Part shown: positions 24,913 to 36,843 of the stretch, piece by piece
Position numbering within the stretch: the first letter of the stretch is position 1
How the letters are laid out: each line of letters opens with the position of its first letter
Origin: Phoebastria nigripes
Lineage: Eukaryota > Chordata > Aves > Procellariiformes > Diomedeidae
Assembly (NCBI GenBank): GCA_035582835.1
Contig: JAYKAV010002970.1
Location: 448,696-512,695, forward strand
DNA length: 64,000 nt
Direction of reading: 5' to 3'
Position numbers and translations under genes: made by a program
The notes under the pieces: model-generated
What the model saw: the letters and a program-made list of their open reading frames with translations, nothing else
The model's database searches: none
What the model was told of the DNA's origin: nothing

Positions 24913-26180
24913 ATGTCCAAACTGTAGGGACAGTTAAAACCTAAAAAAAAGATGGTTAGAATCATGTGTTACAGTTGTCTTGGTGACATCAAGAATAAAG
25001 AAATAAATAGACTCTTTACAGGTTCCACTCAACCCATCTTAAATCCTTTCCTTTAACAATGCTTCCAGGTGTTTTTATCACTACAGAGCTTTCTGTTGAC
25101 TGAACAGGCTGGTTAAGTAAATCTCTTATTGTAAAAAAGTAGTTAGTGACTTTGTTGCTATATAAAAAAAATACCTTCCAACTTTTCCCTAGATTGCTTT
25201 TATTAATGATAAATCCACAACTTTTCCCTTACAAAAATATACTAAGAATTGAACAGTATTAGCTAAGACTCAGTGTTCTATTAAACAATAATAATTTAAT
25301 ATGGATTGAATTACATACAATCTATGTTATATGATTCAGAAGCTCTTGCTACTTAAGTACATGCAGGTATTTTGATCNGAGAAGTTCAGAAAAATCTTGT
25401 CTAGATTCCATGGTTTGGGCAAAAGTTCCTTAACTGTTAGAAAATGAAAAGATCGTAGTAGCAGGGCTTTTTCACTGTGTAATATATGGTTAGGGTCCTT
25501 ACTTAGGAGGCCAAAACCCAACCCATTAGGTCCAATTCTGACACAGCAGATTTGTATTTATGATTTTATGACATAGCATCTAAATGACAGCTTACAGAAC
25601 ACTCCAAATAAAAGACTTTCCAATACTTTTTTAATTCCCAGTTCCTTCCTGAAACTGAAACACTATTCACTCAAGAAAGTAGGATCATCAAACCGCAAGT
25701 CCAGCCAGCAAAAGGGATCCTGGCTCTGTGTAAATTTTTACACATTTAGCTGAGAGCAGAGACCTGAGGTTTCCCCTGTATTTGGCTGTGCTTATGTTTC
25801 TGAGCAGCATGGGCCAATAGAAGTGGGCCTTTAGAGCAAAACAATTGCACAAACTATAAACATTTCAGTGGATTTTATATCAGGCAGGATCTAGTCTAGT
25901 GGCATGGACAGAATATTCATGAGCTACTCTCCAGTAGCCCATCTTCCAGTCCAGTCTAACCCCAAAATTAATCTAGTTCATTAACCTTATAACACTGCAC
26001 AATACACCCCAATGTGTGGCAAGTGGGAAAATTAAAAAACATTCTTGATCTGGATTAAAACACTAATGCAGAAGATTTTTTATATTTTCATAATAGGCAG
26101 TTAATATATAAAAGAGGAGAAACAATCCAAGGAAGAAATGCCATGATGCTTTTCCAAGACTTAGTACAGAAAGCTGCTTC
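24913..26180. other. unique DNA between two LTRs
   Basis: About 1.27 kb of AT-rich sequence without coding or repeat signal. It does not look like retroviral interior, and the flanking LTRs face opposite ways, so they are independent insertions rather than ends of one provirus. One N at 25378. Confidence 0.6.
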
Positions 26181-26290
26181 AGGCTTGTGATTTAACCCGG
26201 CTGGCAGCCAAACACCACACATCCCGCTCAGTGGGATGGGGGAGAAAATAGGGAAAAAAAAGTAAAATTTGTGGATTAAGATAAAGACAG

Positions 26291-26296
26291 TTTAAT
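26291..26296 (-). promoter_or_regulatory. LTR polyadenylation signal
   Basis: ATTAAA on the minus strand followed by CTGTCTTTATCT, matching the equivalent position in the other two LTRs. Confidence 0.65.
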
Positions 26297-26325
26297 AAAA
26301 CAGAAAAGGAAGGGAAAATAATGAG

Positions 26326-26373
26326 AATAATAATAATAATAATAATAATGATGATGATGATGATGATGATGAT
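26326..26373. repeat. (AAT)n(GAT)n microsatellite inside an LTR
   Basis: About eight AAT units followed by about eight GAT units on the plus strand. It lies between the TATA box (26471-26478) and the ATTAAA signal (minus strand, 26291-26296), in the part of the LTR that would be transcribed. Confidence 0.92.
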
Positions 26374-26470
26374 AGAATATACAAAGTGAGTGATGCACAA
26401 TGCAATTGTGCTCACCACCCGCTGAGTGATACCCAAGCAGCGATCGCTACTTCCTGGACCACGCCTCCTA

Positions 26471-26478
26471 TTTATATA
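26471..26478 (-). promoter_or_regulatory. LTR TATA box
   Basis: On the minus strand TATATAAA, in the context CAATATATAAATAGG, at the position equivalent to the TATA box of the 5.4-kb LTR (about 180 bp upstream of the polyadenylation signal). Confidence 0.65.
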
Positions 26479-28558
26479 TTGAGTATGATGTCATATGGTA
26501 TGGAATACCCCATGGGCCAGTTGGGCTAGCTGTCCAGGCTATGCTCCCTCCCAGCTTCTTGTGCACCTGGCAGAGCATGGGAAGCAGAAAAGTCCTTGAC
26601 TAGCAGACTACTCAGCAACAACTAAAAACATCAGTGTGATATCAACATTCTTTTCATACTAAATCCAAAACACACCACTAGGAAGAAAAATAACTCTATC
26701 CCAGCCGAAACCAGGACAAGACTGTAAAACTACTTCATGGAGATGCTCACCTGCTGCCCTGAGAGAGACACATGCATCCATATAGACCAGTATGCTCTGC
26801 TACTTAACAGGTTACTAACTGTATGAGCACTGTATAAGCTATGCTGTACAGGGCTTGTGAAACTTGGGTTCCTAACTAGCCTTGAAGTCTAGGCCTTCAA
26901 CCAGATGTCTGATTTTGGAGTATTGAAGAGCTGGACATCATAATACCTTAGTTAAATATCTGCTTTAACACACCACCTTAAGCGTATGAATGACACGTAA
27001 GGTCAGACCTCTGTGGACTGGTCTCCCACAAAAATTTCAGCCAGCGAGCTTTGCAGGACCAGATCTCTGATGACTAATAGTAAGGCATAATCAGTTAAAA
27101 AGTATAGGCTTTTTTGTGCATAGACACCCTGGCAAAATTATGCTGAGACCTTCTTTAGAAGCAGTAATCTACCACACAAGTTGCTGCAAAAGTAGCACCA
27201 GATAAAACACATTTCTGTAATATAGCCTACAGGTCACAGCGGTATTGAATACGAACAGAGACTATTAGCTGAGGTTTCTTGTTTTGTAAATTATTCATAT
27301 TTCAATTTTAAGATTTTTTTTTAATGTTATTGAAATCTTCCTGCCCTGGAGCAAGTTTCATAATACCATAAGTTAATATACTTTCCTGTCACCTTCATAG
27401 GACCTGGGTTTAAATCTGGCTTGGGTCACAAGTGAAATTAGCTTAATGGTCTCAAATTAGTCCTTAGTAGGCATTTTTCCATATCACAAAACTACTATTG
27501 TACATAATTTGGCAGTAGAGTGCAATTGTAGAGTACTCTTCTTCAAGGAACTAAGAAATGGAATAGAAGGGATATTGCAGAACAGGTTTGCTTTTGGCAA
27601 TGATATTTGGATCAAGATGATGCAAATGGTTTCTTACTTTCATGAGAATCACTATTCAGCAAATTAGTTAACGCAATGAAGTTGTCTAAATAAATGACCT
27701 GTCACTTTTCAATAGAACAAATGACAGGAAAATACTGTTTTACAGTATCATGACATTTTGGACACTGACAGTCCAAGATGCACTTTGATTCATCTTATTC
27801 ATGGCAATAGGCAAAAATTGCTGTAAGTAGTGATTGTATGGGAAACCAACACTTTTTTTTGTTTGTTTTGAAGTATGATGATAATTAGAACATGAAACAA
27901 CCAGGCAAGCCTTAATTAGAGGTTCAAATGAAAACATCATCATCAACATCATTCAACTATACATAGTTAAATTCAATTAAATAATTTGCTGACTTTTATG
28001 TGACCAGCTTTATCTAGCATAATAATGAAAAAGCGAAAAGAAAAAAAAAAAAAGTAGAAGAAAAATTGTCAAATAAATTAATTGGTGTAAAGTATTTAAT
28101 TAGTTGTGTTAATAATGCAAAGAATGTGGTAAACGTCCAATATTGTGTTTCCTACATTTTTGAGACTGAGTCACTGAAATTCCACTAGCTTAAATGTAAT
28201 CAAGAGAAAAAAAAAAGTAGTATTTCTGCTTACATAAGCAAATGGACATTCTTAATTGAACTGAGCATTTTTAGGATAATAGTCTAGTTGTTCAGTAATT
28301 CCACAAAAGATGCTTCAGTAAAATTAGTTCATTAGTAGCGTAAGAAAACATAGCACAGGAATATAAAGTCATACTTGGGCTGGAAACCACTTTGGAAAAG
28401 GCATCCTGTCTTCTTTAATATCTCTCACTGCTTATGCATGTTGCTCCATAAAAAGTATTGAACAAGATCAGACCCTTCAGATTCATACAGAAGTGAAACT
28501 CTAAGGTTTGCCTCACAACTGCTTTTACTCTGCTCCTGTACCATAAAGATGAGTCCTG

Positions 28559-28606
28559 GTACATATGCATACATATGTATGTATTTACATACACACACAC
28601 ATTGTA
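28559..28606. repeat. alternating purine-pyrimidine tract with palindrome
   Basis: A GTACATATGC-type stretch running into (CA)n. The 14-base block CATACATATGTATG at 28568-28581 is a perfect palindrome. Confidence 0.8.
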
Positions 28607-30167
28607 CAAATATGTAAAATTAAAGGTAACTACTTGAATGAAGAAATATTCCTTCAATGAGGGATTAACAGATTAAATATTTGAAAAGCAATATTTCAGG
28701 ATCAGTTTTGCCCTTTGTGTGGCGAAAGATTATTTTGTTTTGTTTTTAATATTTTGGTTTATTAAACTTTCAAGTGGGAAAAAAAAAAAAAACAAAACAC
28801 AACATCATAGTGGAACATAAAGAAGTAACCACAAACACTGAATAATTAAGAAATCAATAAACAATTCAGCATTTCTTTGATGTTCAAATGACCTTCCTGA
28901 ATTAGAAGCTAAGACAGTGTATGCAATATGAAATCTTCAGCTAGCTAATGTACCAAGTAAATTTGAGTAGGCTGGTAAATTTTGATTTAACTATCTTAAC
29001 TGCTTTGATAGGTTAACTCTAAAGATCACTGAATCAGTCAGATATTAGTTCAGCAAAAGCCAAATAAAAGACAGCACTTAGAAAGTAATATAGATACAGA
29101 GAAAATATCAGTGAGTTGTGGGAGGCAGGTGGTAAGCCCTGTAATGATGATGCTTCTTTCCAAAATCTGTGATATAACCTCCTACTGCTGAAGACTGAGG
29201 TCAGGCAAAGCCTAAGGAAAGCCAACAATACTTTTTTTTTGATTAATAGAANTATCATCTAGTTCAGAGTTCATGTGAACAGCTAGAAAAAACTTACATG
29301 TCTGGGCCTGAGGAAGGCAGGAAGGAATATGACAATCCCACCTTTGTCCTGCAGCAAGAACGGACCAGTCTCGCTGGAGCGAGTCAGCCTCACCAGGGTC
29401 TGAGAAGGGCTCAAACACAGAGTTACCACTGGGGAGGGTGAAAGGGGAGGTTGCAGGTTCTTTTTTGTGGCAAACCACCAGTCTTTTTATCAGACGTGCT
29501 TTATATGCAGCAGTACGCTGTAGATGGGTAAATATATAACAGTTGGAAGCTGATTTTTGTGACTAGGGTCAAAAATGTCTGCCTCTACCGAATGAATCTT
29601 CTGCTCTCACACCATCTACCTGCAGCAATCTTGTTAGGGTCACTCTGTGGAGCAGCTTTGCTGCCTCCTCGCTTATGTATTCCAGCCCAAATCCAGCCCG
29701 GCTATTCTTCTGTAGCTGGGCATAATATTAAAGATTCAGCTCAAGGACTCTGAGGCTCTATAAATTGTTGAGTGCCTTTGGCATGCGGGCATTCTCAGTT
29801 CTTCACAGAACAAACCCAGCTCCCCCAGGAGTATAAATGAAATCATCCCAAATGCCTCAACATATATACAAAGTCTGTCATTCGCTCTATGTATCAGCTC
29901 TTTAAATGAGTTGGTGCTCCTCATACACAAAAATAATCTTTCTGAGATGGTGGCAGTAGATTTTTCCGAGATAAAGGGTAGCACTGAGAATCTGTGTTCA
30001 CCTTTTATCTGCCCTCTTCGTGCCAGTTGTGTTGATGAGGTCTACAAAGCAGCCTGAATTGAAAGTTGGCCTGATAATTTGTATCTTGCTCTCTTACCTA
30101 TCNTTATAGTTCATCATTATCTTCTAAAAGATTTTCTATTGCTTCTGAAACAAGTGAAGTCAGCACA

Positions 30168-30185
30168 CTCTCTCTCTCTCTCTCC
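30168..30185. repeat. (CT)n microsatellite
   Basis: Nine CT units in a row. Confidence 0.85.
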
Positions 30186-32330
30186 TTGGGAAGCAGTACA
30201 GCTGTCAGTATGCCAATCTACCCACAACATGTTACATCCATTTAGCAGTTTGGAGGAAGAACTAAATGGATTTAGCTGTACTTGATCAAATTTAAGTTTA
30301 TTTTTATGTTAGTTCAAATCATTAAGAACTTGAGCAATAAATGAGTAAACGGAAAATATCACTGAAAAGTGATGTTATATGAAATTAATCGTGAGGATTA
30401 TTAGAATTTCTAAGGACATTATGTTCATTATCAGCTCTAGGAATACTGAAGATTATCCTTTTTTTTTTTTTCCTTCTCAAGCCAATCAAATATTTTAGCA
30501 CATAGGATGTTTCAGACAGTGAACAGAGGCAAAATGGATTACCTATGATGTACCTGTTTGGCCTAGGAAGTCTGAGTACAAACCATGGCTGCGAGCTAGT
30601 CATTACTGAGAACTCCTTAACAGTTCATTGATTATGTAATCAATTTCAATAGAGATTGATTGTATAAGTAATATGCCCTCAAAACTACATGCCATTTACA
30701 CCTTTTATTCAGTATCTCTTAAAATTAAACCAAATATTAATATAAGTCATAAATCAAGAACTCAGAAGTCAATAAGAGTTCTCTGCTCATTGCAGAGAAA
30801 TAGCTAGAAGCCCCTAGAAACCTAACACAAATTTACTTAAGCTTAAAATACTAACATCATCTTGAAACTTGCTTAAGAATTATTGTGAACTTATTTAAAC
30901 TCAAGTTCAATGCTGGAATCATTGGTCTTTTGTGGAAAAAAATCCTTTAATTCTTATTCTAATTCTTAATTCTAATTTTGTCCCCAAAAGATGAGAATTT
31001 CAGCAACGTATCAAAATAAACCTGTGTGTAAATGGCAAAGTCTGAGTCATGCATCAGATGCAATTAACTGGAGAGACATGCCTGTGAAAATTGGCCAGCA
31101 GTTATTTCCAACTATGCACAGAATGAAAATCCCAACAGCAGTGCAAGTGTATGAGCTGTGTACTCAGGCAGTCAGTTCATAAACAATCTGCTTTGTTGGC
31201 AGTATAAGTAAGAGCATAACAATTAAAAAAAAAAAAAATAACAAAGCCAGACTGCAGTGGAAGATGAGCTTCTGACTTACCAGCATTTGTACAGAACAGT
31301 GTAAACATCAACGCTGCAGCCTCTGTTCACTGTCAGAAATTTCCATCCTTGTCCCTGCCTTATATTTCCACCTTTTGACCACATAATGAGGTTGACTGGA
31401 GCAAATTACATTTGACAGAGAATTTTCTCTGACTTTGGAAAATACAGAAAAGGTTATATTATCCACTGTGACCCTAGAAATCTTTGATTCTGGCTTTTGA
31501 CCTAAACTTTTTGATACCAAAGAGTGATGCATTAGGAACACTGATGAATATGAAAATAATGGTATAGGTTAGTACTGCTATTAAGTAAGATATTGGCTGG
31601 TGTTAATTAGATCTGTGATGACATTTTCTACAGTGATGAGTTCCAACTCCCATGAAACAAATGTCCATGGATTTTGTTCGAGCATTCACAGTTGGTGTCC
31701 AGCTCTTTCCCCTTGATTGCCAAGGCACTCAACACATCTTCTGCCACAGCTCAGCTGTATTCATGTGAATGGACCACTGTTTATCACTTTTCCAACAGGT
31801 GACTGAACCTGGAAGCTCCAAATCAAGAATTTCTTCAGATTTTGAGCATGACAGCCAGCCAACCTTCATCTTATTCACGTCTTTGAGGCTTATGTTGCTG
31901 ACTGTTATTCCATTGTCTTACATTTCCAGGACAAATATCCAGATCATAGCTCTGCATTGGCCACTTCCACTCAGCTGGTATGGGTTGTAAGCCAAATCTG
32001 ACATTGTAATGTTTGTTTTCGTTAAAGAAGAGAAAAATGTGAACGATTCAGATTTCCACTAAAGTATTCTTTCTTCTCTGAGTCACTGTTCTTCCTTTAA
32101 TTTAAGTGTAAAAGGTTACCTAAAGAAGTACTGGAAGTCTAGCAATAAAGTTACAAAATGACAGAATCAATCTGCCTTTTAAGAAATAGATCATGATGTA
32201 GATTGGTATTAACAATGTTACCACAGGTTTTGAGGAGCTGCTAATATCTAGTAATGATTTTTCACATATTATTCAATAAATAGTCATAATTAATATTTAG
32301 GTTGTAAGTCTCAGCCTGAAGGATCTCAAA

Positions 32331-32408
32331 GCAAAAAAAACCAACCAACCAAACAAACAAAAAAACCCACAAAAAACAAAAACAAAAACAAAAAACAAAA
32401 ACAAAACC
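32331..32408. repeat. (CAAA)n/(CAAAA)n low-complexity tract
   Basis: About 78 bp of A with regularly spaced C, first as CCAA and CAAA units, then CAAAAA and CAAAAAA units. A degenerate A-rich microsatellite, possibly grown from a retroposon tail. Confidence 0.85.
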
Positions 32409-35400
32409 AGAAGATCCTGAATAGGCAGGCAGCCGACATACAGGATGTTACTCCTTCCTGAAGAAATAAAGTGTTTAGAGATACAACACCTTATCCCAAT
32501 GTCTATGAAAAGTGTTGTGACTTTTTCAGACATGCCTACTTGTAGCAGCCAATATCTTTGTTACCAGATCTTTGGACTAGGGCTTCTGCCATACACCTAT
32601 ATTGGAATAGCCTGTTTGCCATAAAAGGATTAAAGACAGAGATTTCTGTTCTTGTGGTATTTGTCATTTACAGTATGTGTGACGTTTAGGTATTCTAAAT
32701 CTGAACTCCAGTGCAGCAAGATGATGGACATCTCTCCTTAGGTGGCTTAGGTGTCTTCTAAGAGACAATAGTTTAATTTCAATGAACTCATTGTTCATCC
32801 TTAAGTTAAGAATTTTGGCATAATTCACAACCACTTTTAGACACAAGCCAAGGTTTAAATAATGAAAAGTCAAAGAAAAACGTGATCTGTTAATAGCAAC
32901 AAAATGAATTTGCCGTCTCTCTTCATGAAAATGAAGAAAAACTGCAAATTGCTTTCTGGTCTATTCAACAAACTCATTATAATCAACCCTACTACTCACT
33001 TCTGGTAAGCAGAAAGAAAGTCTAACAAAATATTATGCCCCATGCAGACAGAACTTTCACAGAAACCCAGCAGAGAGAAGGGAGAGTGGAAGGATAGCTG
33101 TCAGGACCACTGGTCTTCCATAAGACTGGAGAACAAAAAAGAGGCAAGAAACATTTTAGCTATCAGATACTCATTTAACATTTCTAGCAAAGAGCAATTC
33201 TCATTCACGTCATCTGCTTCTGCTGTGAGAGTGGCGCTCAGAATGCAGCCGTGGGGAGGCATGTTTTGATCAAGTCCGCTGCTTTCCCCTTCAAAGCGAA
33301 TGAGATAATGTGGCTGTGGAACAGCACCTTTTAATCAGATCAGCGGGATTCCATTGAAATGAAGTACAATGCAGCTGCAAGTTAGTATTTCCCTAAAACA
33401 GGTGTACACTTCTCCCTTTGAAATTGTGAACACAGCCCTCGTCCCTGTATCCCAAACTANGCTTCAGCAGAACTGTGCTCAGCATTGCCTTTTACTTTTT
33501 GCCCTTTTGTCACATTTTCTTTCTGTGCAAAGGAGATTTATATATGTGCCAAAAATACCTTTAACTAGCATAAGTCAAATGAGTTTTGGGTATTTTTTGC
33601 AAAAGGGGAAAGTAGGTTGAAAGTTAAATCAATTCCTTGCCTCATTTGCCCATATAGTTAGTTTCATCTTCATACCTGAACTTAAAACATGGTAGAGGAT
33701 TGTGTTATCAAGTAGGAGATGATCAGAAGTAGATATTTTGGGAAAAAATGGACTCATGGACTGATGTTAACCCCTACACAGGCCTACGCTCTCTGTTGCT
33801 AGTTAGTAAATACTGTACTGTTAGCTATGTTTCTCCCCTCCCTTTCATGTACACTGCGTAACAGAATAATTAGCTGTAGCTGATGCAGTTGTGGACAGTA
33901 TAATGATCACAGAGTGTAGCGCACAGCTTCTGGAAGTCTGCCTAGAAATAAGAAAGTAGTAGTTACTGAGAGAAAACAGAGAAAAATCCAGAGAGGTCTA
34001 CCAGGTTGAACACAACCAGGGGAAAAAGGAAGGATGGTCACATTATCTATCTTAGTCTCTTTTAGAGCTGATTTTTGAGATTCCCTTTTAGGGAATGGAA
34101 ACAGAGTGGACCTTTCAGATGTTATGGGGCTAAACTCAGGTGATGTGAATACCTCTTCTGCTGATTTGTCTTGTACAAGGAAGTTTCACATGATGCATCT
34201 CTCCGCGTGTGCAGAGGGTGACTTTACTGCACAGCTGGTGATTTCTGCAGTCCTTCAGATATGAAACACAAGACTAGCAGCAGCAACACAGGCTGAGGCT
34301 TGGGACTGCAGAATCAAAGGAGTAGGAACCAGTGTGTACCATTTCCATTGTCATATGAAGGGCAGATCAGTAATTTCTCATCTCTGAAGAATGACAAACA
34401 CCTTGCAACAGCCTTGCATGAGTTTCGCACCCCCAGCAGCAGAAAATGGTTCTTTACCTAAGAAATTTAACAGCATGAGAGTTTTATCTCTAGAGCTATA
34501 AACTCCAGTTGTGCTTCCACTTAAATTTATGACCAAAAGTTTAGAGACTAATAGAATGGAAAACATGAGTGTCTCAAACTTAAATTAGAGAGCTGGCCTT
34601 CGCAGCTGGGAGTTCAGAAAAATCTCTATTCAACAAGCACAGCAATGACATATAACATACTCTTGTACTGGGTACTCATCATCTCATTAAATAGAAACTT
34701 AAAATGAGCAAGCTGTTGCAAAAAAGTAAGGAAATAAGTCAGTGGTGTGCAGTCATTGTAATATGTTTTTTCAATTCCTCACTGAGATTATTGAAAAATA
34801 AGAAAGTAGAACACACTCATAGAAAGCATAACATAGTCGAATGGTATTTTCCTCCTTTCTTTATAACTCCCTGGTAAAGGAACACTGGAGGTGGACATTG
34901 GTGAGATCTTCTTGAGAAATAGGTGGACTATAAAATCTTTGGAGCCAGGAAAGCTGATACATTCACTGCTGCCCATAAAACTATGTTTTCAGTTAAATGG
35001 AAGAGTCTGTTGAACATATTTTATTAAAAGGAGCAAGGGGATGTGGGAGTGGGAGTGTATTAAAAATGAAATAAATGGTCTCTAGTGAAAAGGCAGAGCT
35101 TGGGACTTTCTTATGGGAGTGTAAGAGCTTAGAAACTTGTGTTAGATAGTGGTTGCTTCAGCCCACACGTGGGATCTTAGCCTCAGTCCATAAAGGGGGA
35201 TACTTAACTTGAGATACCAGCTCAATATACCCACAACAAACCCACAGCTAATAGCTGTCAGCTTTAAAGCTCTGTTTGCCTTGAAGCAGGGTTTAGAAAA
35301 GAGTACTTATTTCTTATGAAGCTTGTATTGGAATTTTGTACATTAAATTAACATTATTTCTCAGGGATTTTTAGTTTAAGATCTTACATCCTCTATACTT

Positions 35401-36805
35401 TTTATTTTTTATTAAACTCCTGGTTTACTTTGCCTTCACTGCACCTCTGAGGCTCAAATGCTACGACTGTTATTTGAAGCTTCTCTCCGAATGTAAATGA
35501 TTTTATGGCACAAGAGTAAGAAATAAGTAGAAAATCAAAATGAAAAAATATTTAGCAGAAGATATCTAAAAGATAACAGATGGGAAGAAAATAGGTGAAA
35601 TTAAACGTAAAAAATAGGAGGCTCCAAATCAGTCTTATTCTTGAAAAGCAAGAATAAGTTTGGTTAAAGAAAGGAACTACTTATAATAAAACAAAAGAGG
35701 AAAGATTTATCTGATTGAGCTTCATACAAAAGTTTCAACTAGTAACTCTAGTCCCTCACAGTTAATGGGAAGAAACAGGCAACTCTGGAGGGCAATACAT
35801 CTGGAGTATTTTAAATGCATATCTCAAGATGAAATGAATTGTCATCTTTGTGTGCAGATTTTTCTCAATCAATTATAAAGGAAGTCTGGGGGATTAGCTC
35901 AGATTTAGGTGCCTAATTTTTAAGTGCCTACATTAGGACAGATAAATAGTGTCTAAGCCATTCAAATATATGTTCATGACAAAATGAAGCGGAAAATTTA
36001 GTAGAAGACACTTTCAGAATATGCTTTAGAGAATCATAGAGTATACTGAGCAGATATCTAGACTAAAACACATTGACTCTGAGAATCTGATTCAAAATCC
36101 ACTGTAATCAGTGAAAAAGATCTGAAATAGCACTGGCTTTAGGTAAATGACAAGTAAAACTCTTATCTATTTCAAAAGACGTTTAGAAACATCCTCTCAA
36201 CTCCCAGTAGAAATTGGTGCTTAGTCCTACTAAACTTAGTCCTTGTCTAAGGACTTGTATTTCTACCCTTTTCTTCCCTTCTCCTCCCCACTCACATAAG
36301 GATTGTCTTATATTCACTCTTTCAGTCCTCTGCTTTATACATTTTGGCTGTTCCCACTCAACCGCATCATATCCTGTTTTCTTGCCCCTTCTTTTCTTCT
36401 TTATTTGTTATTTAAAAATACTATTTTGCTTCTGATCCTAAATTATTTTTTTGTTTCATTTACTAATTTCTAAATAAATTTAGGGGAAGCCAAATAATTT
36501 TAGCTTGGATTTACTCCAACAGTTCCATCATCTCTTAATCACATAATTCCACTAAGGCCTTTATCTCACTTTTTTATCTATGCAGTAAACAGTCTTCACA
36601 TAGATGCACACACCATGCAGGCACAGATAGTTTTAAAATTCCATCATTTATGCAGTCAATAGGTTTTTCACTTTAAATATGAAAACAACAGAAATTTCAA
36701 GCATGTCTCTAAAAGCAAGCTACTTTCAGGACTTATTTTAGTACTCCAAAGCTAACTCCATTGCATCCAAAGACCCTTTCCGGTTCTATTTGAGAAGGAC
36801 AGACT

Positions 36806-36843
36806 ACCCCCCCACACACACACAGGCACACACAGACGCGCAC
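36806..36843. repeat. C run and (CA)n, alternating tract
   Basis: Seven C followed by CA repeats, a GGCACACACA block and ACGCGCACC. Mostly alternating purine-pyrimidine. Confidence 0.85.

Larger units (their letters stand above)
26181..26723 (-). mobile_element. solo ERVL-like LTR with internal microsatellite
   Basis: The LTR proper is 26186-26718 (533 bp) on the minus strand, starting TGTCCTGGTTTCGGCTGGGA and ending AAATCACA. The flanks AGGCT (26181-26185) and AGACT (26719-26723) match at four of five bases, supporting a 5-bp target duplication aged by one substitution. Its first third shares sequence with the LTR at 24.3 kb and, less closely, with that at 5.4 kb. The end after the polyadenylation signal also aligns with both. 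The middle is different and contains a trinucleotide array. No internal retroviral sequence adjoins it. Confidence 0.9.
26724..36805. other. unique AT-rich non-coding DNA, no transposon seen
   Basis: No gene, RNA or transposon recognised. Simple sequences: poly-A near 28039-28053 and 28780-28792, alternating purine-pyrimidine DNA at 28559-28606, CT repeats at 30168-30185, a poly-A near 31226-31239 and a CAAA-type tract at 32331-32408. The part 29290-29460 is mildly GC-rich. The part 33220-33370 has several motif-like blocks (see findings). Single Ns at 29252, 30103 and 33460. Confidence 0.5.

Noticed and set aside
24339..26718. The two neighbouring LTRs as ends of one provirus
   Set aside because: They face opposite directions, each has its own plausible target duplication, and the DNA between them shows no retroviral genes.
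36030..36050. GAATCATAGAGTATACTG resembling a CR1 tail
   Set aside because: Only the octamer-like start matches; the GGTTGGAAGGGACC block that should follow is absent.
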